DNA of 64,000 nt, taken from assembly GCA_031399025.1 (NCBI GenBank), contig JANNOJ010000003.1, positions 8,233 through 72,232 of the forward strand, written 5' to 3'. Positions 24,699-31,951 of this stretch are shown here, one piece after another. Source of the stretch: CBDBZL01 sp031399025 (lineage in GTDB: Bacteria > Pseudomonadota > Alphaproteobacteria > Sphingomonadales > Sphingomonadaceae). A model generated the notes under the pieces. That model worked only from the letters and a program-made list of their open reading frames with translations. It was not told the DNA's origin and made no database searches. Both the position numbers and the translations under genes were made by a program. Within the stretch, counting starts at the first letter, position 1; the number at the start of each line of letters is the position of its first letter.

Positions 24699-26563
24699 TG
24701 CGATACCTCGGGCTGGTCCCAGCGTTGCCAGGTGGGCACGGTGACGACGAGATAGCCGCGCCCTGTCAGCGGATCGCCATGCTGGTCGGTCTCCTTTGTG
24801 GCGGTGGCGACGACCCAGATATCACCGTAATTGTTGCGCGAGAACTGGCGCTCGGGATTGGGCCCCTCGGTGGCGGGGGTGAACAGGCCGTCCGCATCCA
24901 GGGTGCCGACGAAATCGACGTCGTCGTCGTAATTCGTGGTCAGGAACTCCTCCACGCTCCACGTGACGTCGATCGGGCCGATCTCGAAATCGTCCTCGGT
25001 GTCGGGCTCGCCGTCGGGGCCATTGGAAAAGGCCAGGGCGTCGAACTGCTGGTACTGCTTTCCGTAGGCGATACCCCCGAGGCGCGAGATGGCCCGGTCG
25101 GGCGTCACCTTGAGATAATCGATCTTCGGGTAGATCGGCAGCGCCCGCTCGAGACGGGCCCCGCCGATGAGCACGTCGCGCTGGCCGACCAGCGCATCCT
25201 CGGCGACGTCGATGGCGATCACGGCCTCGGTGGGGCCGGCGGACACGATCCGGCGCACGGCGACGCCCTGTCCTAGGTCGATGTCGGCCGGCGCCAGATC
25301 GGCCGGCAGGTCGCTGCCGAAGATCCGCAACTCGGTGCCCTCGCTGCCCACCTTGGCGCCGCCCGGGGTCACCGCCGCGATTGCCGGCCCGCCCGTAGCT
25401 CGGGTGAGCGATACGTCGAAGCCGAACTCGTGGTTCTCGCCCCAGTACCAGCGCCCTTGCGCGCTGTCCTGCCCGGGCGCGAACAGCAGCGCCTCGCGCA
25501 GCTGCGCAGCAGGCGCATCGGGCGTGTCGCCGGCGGCCGCCCCCTCCGAGGTGCCGCGCCAGCTGAAGCCGGTATAGAGGATGCCCTCCCCGGCGCGGCT
25601 GAGCGTCTCCCCCGTGGCGACCGAACGCAGCGCGGTCTGGGTGGTGAAGCGGTCGGGCGTGGCGCCGGCGGCGACCGTCATCTCGCCGACATAGAGGCCC
25701 TTGCCGGGCAGATGCGCCGACACCATCCATTTGCCGGGCAGTTGCGGGGTGCCGATGCGGGGCGCCCAGGCCGACCATTCGGGCGTTTGCAGGCCGGCGT
25801 TCTCGCTCAACCATTCGAGCGCGACATCGCGCCTCGTAGGGACCAGCGGACCGGCATCGGGGCCGCCGTGGCCCTCGGCCGCGGGCCGGTACTGCGCCTC
25901 GGCCTGGGGAAAGAGCGCGACATGCAGGTTCTGCAGCAGCGCCCATTCGGTGCGGCTGCGGCGCGAGGTGAGCGCCTGGCCGAAGGCATGGCAGGACGCG
26001 CAGGCCTGGCGCACGTCCTCGTTGGGGATGTTGGTTTCGGTGATGAGGCGCCGCTCGGCCATGTACATCACCGGCTCGGCCTCCTCGGGCGCGAGGCCAT
26101 GACGGGTGGCGAGGTATCGGATCACCGCTCGGGCGTCCTCCGGGCCCACCGGCGCGCCGTGCAGGCGCACCATGCGCCGGATGGTCTGGGCCCAGCCCTC
26201 GGGCGTGGTGCGGATCCACGAGATGCGGCTGAGATTGCCGTCCTCGTCGGCGGCGTGGCAGGTGCCGCAGTGGCGGATCGTCAGCGGATCGGTGACGGGG
26301 ATGCCGCGCTCGGTCTCCTCCCAGTCTGCCGGGTCGGTGACGAAATTGGTCTGGGTCAACTCGCCGCCGCCATTGGCCTGGGCGAAGGCGAAGGTGGCCG
26401 AGGCGATGCTGACCAGCAGCGCCCCGCTCGACATCGTGCGCGGCACCAGCCGCCAACCGAGCGCCCGCATCCACGGCGCCATGGCCCGTCGCGTAGGCAA
26501 TGCGTCCGCGTCCCCAGCAGCAGCGGTCCCCGAATCCCCGGTGGTACAGTGCGAACCGCTCAT
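24695..26563 (-). CDS. qhpA: QhpA: dihaem cytochrome c alpha subunit of amine dehydrogenase
   Basis: A 622-residue periplasmic electron-transfer subunit. The long N-terminal leader ends in a hydrophobic export segment (SSGALLVSIASATFAFA). Two haem c sites, CGTCH (99-103) and CASCH (188-192), make a dihaem cytochrome domain; beta-rich domains follow (PGKWMVSAHLPGKGLYVGEM, VTPGGAKVGSEGTELRIFG) to the C-terminus. In QHNDH, electrons pass from the CTQ of the gamma subunit through these haems to external acceptors. The start at ATG 26563 has GAGGGG upstream, but in-frame ATGs at codons 28 and 32 would also keep the signal peptide. First gene of the operon. Confidence 0.93.
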   Translation of the reverse strand: MSGSHCTTGDSGTAAAGDADALPTRRAMAPWMRALGWRLVPRTMSSGALLVSIASATFAFAQANGGGELTQTNFVTDPADWEETERGIPVTDPLTIRHCGTCHAADEDGNLSRISWIRTTPEGWAQTIRRMVRLHGAPVGPEDARAVIRYLATRHGLAPEEAEPVMYMAERRLITETNIPNEDVRQACASCHAFGQALTSRRSRTEWALLQNLHVALFPQAEAQYRPAAEGHGGPDAGPLVPTRRDVALEWLSENAGLQTPEWSAWAPRIGTPQLPGKWMVSAHLPGKGLYVGEMTVAAGATPDRFTTQTALRSVATGETLSRAGEGILYTGFSWRGTSEGAAAGDTPDAPAAQLREALLFAPGQDSAQGRWYWGENHEFGFDVSLTRATGGPAIAAVTPGGAKVGSEGTELRIFGSDLPADLAPADIDLGQGVAVRRIVSAGPTEAVIAIDVAEDALVGQRDVLIGGARLERALPIYPKIDYLKVTPDRAISRLGGIAYGKQYQQFDALAFSNGPDGEPDTEDDFEIGPIDVTWSVEEFLTTNYDDDVDFVGTLDADGLFTPATEGPNPERQFSRNNYGDIWVVATATKETDQHGDPLTGRGYLVVTVPTWQRWDQPEVSQ

Positions 26564-26634
26564 GCCCGTATCGACCCCTCTTCTCGCCCCCTATGAGCCT
26601 GCCAGGGCAATTAGCTGCCTCAAGACTGGACGCG

Positions 26635-26653
26635 CGTCAAAGGTTCGTCAAGG
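26635..26653 (-). promoter_or_regulatory. Direct repeat CGTCAA(A)GG upstream of the qhp operon
   Basis: Read on the plus strand, CGTCAAAGG (26635-26643) is followed directly by TTCGTCAAGG (26644-26653). On the transcribed strand this gives two TTGACG hexamers about nine bases apart, 70-90 bases before qhpA. Either could serve as a -35 element, and the direct repeat could bind an activator. No strong -10 is seen at 17 bases. Offered as the best candidate control site for the operon, not as a demonstrated promoter. Confidence 0.35.
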
Positions 26654-26758
26654 TCCTTTTGTGCAGCTGCGAGACCTCGGGTGAAACATCGGGTGGATGA
26701 GCGGGCGCCGGGCCGACACATTGTTGTGCCTGGGATGCCCCGCATCGCCAATCGGTCG

Positions 26759-27733
26759 TCAGCGGCCGATGACGATCGTCCCGTCATCCGCCCGGGCGAT
26801 CTCGACCTCAAGGACCGCGGGCAGCAGCTCGATCACATGAGCGATCTGCTCGCCCTCGAACGCCAGCGTGACCCGTTCCGCGCCGATCTCCGCGCTGCCC
26901 AGCACGATCCGCTGCGGATAGAAGGGGGCGATGTCGGCCAGGATCGTGGATAGCGGCGCGTCGATGTAGCTCCAACGTAACGGCTGGCGGCTGGCGGCAT
27001 CGAGACACGGGCCCGGCGGGGCGCCACGGTCGATCGCGGCCGCCTCCTCGCCCGCCTGCACCCGGCGCGGGGCCAGGCCGGGCGCGGCGATCTCCACGAT
27101 TCCCGAATGAACCAGCAGCTGCGTGCACGCGCCGCGATGGGTCAGCATGAAGCGGGTGCCCACGACGCGCACCCGCGCATCGCCCGCGACCACGGTGAAG
27201 GGGCGCGCCGCATCGGGCGCCACGTCGAGTTCGGCCTCCCCGGTGAGGGTTGCGAGCCGCTGCCCCCCGTCGGTCTCGAAGGTGAACGTACTGTCCGGCC
27301 CCAGTACCACCGCCGAGCCGTCGGGCAGCGCGGCGGTCCGCGCCGCTGCCCCCGCGGTGACGCGCAGCGGGGCCGAAGGGGCGGGCAGCAGGAGCGTAAC
27401 GGCCACGGCCAGCGCCGCGCCGCCGGCCAGCACCGGGACCGCGGGGCGCCAGCCGCGCGCAGCGGGACCGGCGCCGATGCCGGCCAGCCGACGCGTCCCG
27501 GCCACCAGCCGCTCGCGCCAGGTCGGATGGCCAAGCAGCGCCTCGTAGCGGCTGGAGGAAGCCAAAGCGCCGGCCTCCTCCCAAACGCCGAGCATGTGCC
27601 GGGCATCGGGTTCCAGGGCGTCCGCCCCGCGATGGCGGGGCTGGTCGGCAGCGCCGGGCAGCACAGCGGCAAGCGCTCGCTCGGCCGCGCCGTCGGCACT
27701 GGCGAAAGGCCGGTCCGGAAGTTCGCGCGGCAC
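26759..27733 (-). CDS. FecR-family anti-sigma/transmembrane sensor
   Basis: About 324 residues: a cytoplasmic N-terminus that would hold the partner sigma factor, one membrane helix (VPVLAGGAALAVAVTLLLP), the FecR domain (AALPDGSAVVLGPDSTFTFE, LATLTGEAELDVA, VVGTRFMLTHRG) and a C-terminal DUF4974/STN-like part (IDAPLSTILADIAPFYPQRI). Such proteins relay receptor occupancy from the periplasm to an ECF sigma factor. The start is ambiguous: GTG 27733, just past the sigma stop, or TTG 27742 overlapping it. It lies between the sigma gene and the qhp operon, all on the same strand. Confidence 0.88.
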   Translation of the reverse strand: MPRELPDRPFASADGAAERALAAVLPGAADQPRHRGADALEPDARHMLGVWEEAGALASSSRYEALLGHPTWRERLVAGTRRLAGIGAGPAARGWRPAVPVLAGGAALAVAVTLLLPAPSAPLRVTAGAAARTAALPDGSAVVLGPDSTFTFETDGGQRLATLTGEAELDVAPDAARPFTVVAGDARVRVVGTRFMLTHRGACTQLLVHSGIVEIAAPGLAPRRVQAGEEAAAIDRGAPPGPCLDAASRQPLRWSYIDAPLSTILADIAPFYPQRIVLGSAEIGAERVTLAFEGEQIAHVIELLPAVLEVEIARADDGTIVIGR

Positions 27734-27735
27734 GG

Positions 27736-28308
27736 TCAGCAATCTGCTCTTTTCTCGGCTCTTTCCAGCATGGTGGAGCAATCGGCCAGCGCCCGGGCCA
27801 CGTGCTTGTAGATCGCCGCATCGGACATTGCAAAACGCATCGCCACATCCTGCACGCTCAGTCCCTCGATCCGGACCATGAGGAAAATGCGCCGCCGCAG
27901 CTTGGGCATCTTGCTGAGCGCGGTCTCGAGGCAGGCCAACCGTTCCCGGTCGATGAGGATCTTCTCGGCGCTGGCGCAGGAGGCAGGCGCCGTGCTGGCG
28001 AGGACGCGGAGATCCTTCTCGATCGTCCCCCAGCGGGCGGACCTGCGCCAGCCATCGATGGCGATGTTGTAGGCCACCGAGAAGAGATAGGCGCGATGAT
28101 TGTCGATCCGGTCGAGATCGGGATGGTCCGCCACCTTCACGAAGGTGGCCTGGATGATGTCCTCGAGGTCGAACGTGCCCCGGCCGAAGCGGACGGCGAG
28201 ATATCGGAAGAGATCGTGGTGGTGTTCGCGATACAGCCGGTCGACCAGCGCGTCGCGGGTCTGGATGGAGCCGCAAGGGCCGAGCTGGGGCGACAACCGG
28301 ACGGACAC
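27736..28308 (-). CDS. ECF RNA polymerase sigma factor, FecI-like
   Basis: A 190-residue sigma factor with region 2 (LYREHHHDLFRYLAVRFGRG, DLEDIIQATFVKVADHPDL) and region 4 (MPKLRRRIFLMVRIEGLSVQDVA, MSDAAIYKHVARAL). Together with the downstream FecR-like gene and the STN-bearing receptor upstream it forms a cell-surface signalling trio in which ligand binding at the outer membrane releases the sigma factor. It starts at GTG 28308. Its targets probably include the receptor and possibly the qhp operon that follows in the same direction, but no consensus for its promoters can be stated from one example. Confidence 0.92.
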   Translation of the reverse strand: MSVRLSPQLGPCGSIQTRDALVDRLYREHHHDLFRYLAVRFGRGTFDLEDIIQATFVKVADHPDLDRIDNHRAYLFSVAYNIAIDGWRRSARWGTIEKDLRVLASTAPASCASAEKILIDRERLACLETALSKMPKLRRRIFLMVRIEGLSVQDVAMRFAMSDAAIYKHVARALADCSTMLERAEKRADC

Positions 28309-28399
28309 GCGAGCGACCTCTCTCCCCTCAAAAGGAATAGAACGTTGCGGGCATCGCTCTCGATTTTTGTTGCTTGTCCCAGATCCCCCGGGCGTCGAT

Positions 28400-28411
28400 C
28401 GTTTGCAAACG
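28400..28411. promoter_or_regulatory. Perfect palindrome CGTTTGCAAACG in the sigma-factor promoter region
   Basis: A 12-base perfect palindrome about 90 bases upstream of the ECF sigma start and 65 bases beyond the end of the receptor gene. The form resembles operators of LacI-type or similar dimeric repressors. No such regulator is encoded nearby. It is too short and lacks the stem length expected of a terminator. Confidence 0.4.
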
Positions 28412-28476
28412 GTTTTTGAATTAGCTCAGACGATTTGCGCCCAAGGGCGCTGCCGAGGCGCCAGCTGCCCCCTCGC

Positions 28477-31400
28477 TCAGAAGCGCGCGCGCACCCCGGC
28501 GCGCCAGGCAGGTCCCACCAGATCGTAGAGATCCCCCCTCGTTGCGGTGAAGAAATAGACGTTCTGGCCCTGATCGACCGTGGCCGGTAGGATCGGCGGA
28601 TCCTGGTCGAACAGATTGTCGAGCGCGCCGTAGAGCGCCACCTGCTCGCTGAACTGGTAGGCGGCCCGCAGGTCGACATAGGCTATGGCCGGGACGCCGT
28701 TGCGATCGACGTCGCGCGCATCCCAGCCCTTGACCAGCTGTGCCGCGCCGACGAAGCGGGTCTGTACCGTCAGCGACAGGCGATTGCCGGTGTAGGTGGC
28801 CGAGAGGTTCACGCGCGCCCGCGGCACGCCTTCCACCGGGTTGTCGAGGCCGATGCCGCCGGCATAATCGATCGTGGTCCCGAAGCTGCGCTGCGATTGG
28901 CGCAGCACGTAATTGCCGATCAGGCGAAGGAGCACTACCCCGCCGAGCGCGGGACGGTTGTAGTTCAGTTCGTAATCCAGCCCCTCCACCTCGTCGATGT
29001 TGATGTTGAGCGGCGACAGGTTGATCTGGCTCAGCTGGCCATCGGGACCGCCGAAGACGAGCTGATCGCACAAGCGCCCGTCTCCCGCTGCGCAGCGGGC
29101 GAGGATCTGCGGCGCGGTGAGCGTGGCGATCGCATCGCGGATGGCGATGTTATAGTAGTCGAGCGTCAGCGCCAGTCCGGGCAGGCTGCGCGGGACGAGC
29201 GCCAGGCCGGCGGACAGCGTGCGCGCCACTTCGGGCCGCAGCTGGGCATTGCCCGCGCGGAAGGTGAAGATGGGCACGTTCGCGCCCGTCCGCGGGTCGA
29301 TCGCCGAGCCCGATGTCGCCGTGCCGCGGGAGAACAGCTCGTCGGGCAGCGGCGCGCGGATGTCGCGCGAGATCGTCCCGCGCAGGCGCAGGTCGGGGGT
29401 GAGCTGGCCGGTCAGCCCCAGCTTCCAGGTCGCCACCCTGCCGCTGGTGCTGTAATCGGTGAGGCGGGCGGCCGCGTTGAGGTTCAGCGAGCGCGACGAG
29501 CGGTCTGCCAGCAGCAGCGGCACCTCGGCCTCCACGAAGCCCTCCATCACCTCGAGGCTGCCCGAAAAGGGGGTGAAATTGCCCAGCGCGTAAATCCGCG
29601 CCTGGGCGCCGGGATCGGTGACGACGCTGCTGCGCTCGCGGCGATGTTCCAGCCCCAGCGCCAGGGCGACCTCGCCGGCGGGCAGCCCCACGGGCAGCAC
29701 CCCCTGCGCCAAGGCGGCCACGCTGTCTTCGCGCAGCCGCTGGACTTGGTAGTTCTGCCCGGGCCGGACTTTGACGTAGGCGATGGCCCCGGGCGAGGCT
29801 ACGCCCGTGCCAAAGATGTTGAGCGGCACGCAGCCATCCGCCGGATCGGTGAGGGTGGAGCGACACACGATGGTGCCGGGCGCGATCCCGGCCGCGTTGC
29901 CGGGAGGCGCCAGCACCGCATCGATCGCCCGGTTGAAATTGGCCGGGATGAGATTGCTGAGCACGTCCTGCCGGACGTGCGCCTGGCTGCGCTGGTAATG
30001 GGCGTTCCACGACCAGTGCGCGCCGATCTCGCCGTAGAGCGCGAGCACGCCGCTGGTGACGCGTCGCCGGGTCAGCGCGGTGGGGACGCCCACGGTCAGG
30101 CTCTCCAGATCAGCCAGGGTCTGGCGCCCGGTCGGCAGATTGTTGAGGTTGGTGGTGCCCACCATGATCGTATCCAGCCCCAACTCGACCATCTGCTGGC
30201 GCGTGGCCGCCGGCAGGAAGGCATTGTCGCGCCGGATTTCCAGATTGCCGAAGCGCGTGACCGGCACAGAGCTGTTGTGCGAGCGGGACCGGCCGTGGCT
30301 GACCTGCGCCGAAACCTTCAGGCGCTCGCCGATGTCGTAGCTGGCAAAGGCAAACAGGCCGGTGGAGCGGTAGGCTACGGTCAAATTGTGCAGCGAAGCG
30401 GTGGTCTGCTCGGCATCGCCGCCGGCCGAGACGGGGCCCGAAACCTGCCCGAAATCGAACGCCGCGGGGGTCGCCTGCGGCCCGACGAACTGGGTGCCTC
30501 CGAGCGGTCCGCCGACGATGAGGCCGCCGGTGGTGGCCTGCGCGAGGCCGATGTTGTCGCGCCGGACATAGCGGGGCTGCGTGCCACCTTGCGTGTAGTC
30601 CGGGTTCTCGAGCAGCGCGGAATAGGTGTTCCACTCGCGCTGGCCCGCGAACACGACCTCAGGGCTCGCGGCGTGGTCGAGCGTCACGATGACATGGCCG
30701 CGCCCCCGGGCGAATTGGGTGCCCGCGGCGATGGAGGCGCGCGCGGTGCGGTGGTCGCCGGCCAGCGAATCGCCGATCTCGACCCGCGCCGAAAGGCCGG
30801 TGAAATCCTTGTCGAGGACCAGGTTCACCACGCCTGCCACCGCATCCGAACCCCAGGCCGCCGAGGCCCCGCCGGTGACCACCTCGATGCGGTCGATCAG
30901 CGCGCTGGGCAGCGTGCCGATGTCCACCTGGCCGTTGATGTTGGACTTGATGACGCGCCGGCCGTCGAACAGGAGCAGCGTGCGCAGCGAGCCGAGCTGG
31001 CGCAGGTTGACGTTGTCGAGCCCGGCGTTGCCAGCGACGATGCCGCCGGCACCGACGCTGTTGTTGGGCGAGGCCGACCGCCCAACCGCGGGCAATTCGC
31101 GGATGGTGTCACCGATCGAGAGCCTGGCATCGCGCGCGATGATGTCGTTGTCGATCACCGTCACGGGGCTGGGCTGCAGGAACCCGCGGGAGGCGAGGCG
31201 CGTGCCGGTGACCACGATCTCGGTGGCGAGCGCGGGCGATGGCGGCGGACGAGGCGGGCTCGGCTGGCGCCGGGGCGCCGGGGCGGCCGCCAGGCCCCGC
31301 CGCCCGCGGCGCGCCGCCGGGGGTCGGACCTCGTCGATCACGAGGACGCCTCCGTGGCCCCGGGTGATGGTAAGCCCGGTGCCGGCGATAAGCGCCGCGA

Positions 31401-31785
31401 GCGCGCGCTCGGGCGACATCACCCCCTCCACCCTCGGGGCGCGCCGGCCGCGGACCACCTGTGCCGAGACGATGACCGAGATGCCGCTCTGGCGCGAGAA
31501 CATCGTCACCGCGGAGGACAGCGGCTGCGCGGGGATATTGAAGGCGGTCGTCGCCGAGTCTTGCGCCCGGGCGGACCCGCCGGCCGCGACCGCGGGGGCC
31601 AGGGCGAGCGCGACGACGGCCAGCGTCCTGCGCCATCCACCTTGGCGCCGCAGGCGGGTGGTCGCATCGATCCCGGATCGGGCCCACGCGCGCCAGAGGC
31701 GCCTCAGCAACAGAGCGCGCGGCCCACGACGAGAAACCGCATCGCCCGCGCCGTGATCCGCCCGCGCTGACCGATGCGATTTCAC
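28477..31785 (-). CDS. TonB-dependent receptor with N-terminal STN signalling domain
   Basis: About 1100 residues. After a basic, then hydrophobic leader (LAVVALALAPAVAAGGSARAQ) comes a secretin/TonB short N-terminal domain (TAFNIPAQPLSSAVTMFSRQ, ISVIVSAQVV), the mark of receptors that signal through FecR. Then follow a TonB-box-like EIVVTGTRLASRG, a plug domain (IDRIEVVTGGASAAWGSDAV) and a beta-barrel ending GVRARF. It is a clear paralogue of the next receptor upstream. No ATG fits; GTG 31785 (VKSHRSARADH) is my choice, and TTG codons at 31806 and 31857 are alternatives. The ligand is unknown. Confidence 0.9.
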   Translation of the reverse strand: MKSHRSARADHGAGDAVSRRGPRALLLRRLWRAWARSGIDATTRLRRQGGWRRTLAVVALALAPAVAAGGSARAQDSATTAFNIPAQPLSSAVTMFSRQSGISVIVSAQVVRGRRAPRVEGVMSPERALAALIAGTGLTITRGHGGVLVIDEVRPPAARRGRRGLAAAPAPRRQPSPPRPPPSPALATEIVVTGTRLASRGFLQPSPVTVIDNDIIARDARLSIGDTIRELPAVGRSASPNNSVGAGGIVAGNAGLDNVNLRQLGSLRTLLLFDGRRVIKSNINGQVDIGTLPSALIDRIEVVTGGASAAWGSDAVAGVVNLVLDKDFTGLSARVEIGDSLAGDHRTARASIAAGTQFARGRGHVIVTLDHAASPEVVFAGQREWNTYSALLENPDYTQGGTQPRYVRRDNIGLAQATTGGLIVGGPLGGTQFVGPQATPAAFDFGQVSGPVSAGGDAEQTTASLHNLTVAYRSTGLFAFASYDIGERLKVSAQVSHGRSRSHNSSVPVTRFGNLEIRRDNAFLPAATRQQMVELGLDTIMVGTTNLNNLPTGRQTLADLESLTVGVPTALTRRRVTSGVLALYGEIGAHWSWNAHYQRSQAHVRQDVLSNLIPANFNRAIDAVLAPPGNAAGIAPGTIVCRSTLTDPADGCVPLNIFGTGVASPGAIAYVKVRPGQNYQVQRLREDSVAALAQGVLPVGLPAGEVALALGLEHRRERSSVVTDPGAQARIYALGNFTPFSGSLEVMEGFVEAEVPLLLADRSSRSLNLNAAARLTDYSTSGRVATWKLGLTGQLTPDLRLRGTISRDIRAPLPDELFSRGTATSGSAIDPRTGANVPIFTFRAGNAQLRPEVARTLSAGLALVPRSLPGLALTLDYYNIAIRDAIATLTAPQILARCAAGDGRLCDQLVFGGPDGQLSQINLSPLNINIDEVEGLDYELNYNRPALGGVVLLRLIGNYVLRQSQRSFGTTIDYAGGIGLDNPVEGVPRARVNLSATYTGNRLSLTVQTRFVGAAQLVKGWDARDVDRNGVPAIAYVDLRAAYQFSEQVALYGALDNLFDQDPPILPATVDQGQNVYFFTATRGDLYDLVGPAWRAGVRARF

Positions 31786-31951
31786 AGACCGTCCAGGGCG
31801 CTCCAATACGACATTTGTGCGGTAGCAGACATGGCGCAGATCGACCGGGTAAGGCAAGATTTACTGATTTGCCGGGCGGGCAATGGTGGGGGTCAGACCT
31901 CGCCTGAGCCCAGCCGCTGCGCCCGTGCCGACACGGCACGCCGCCGACGGA

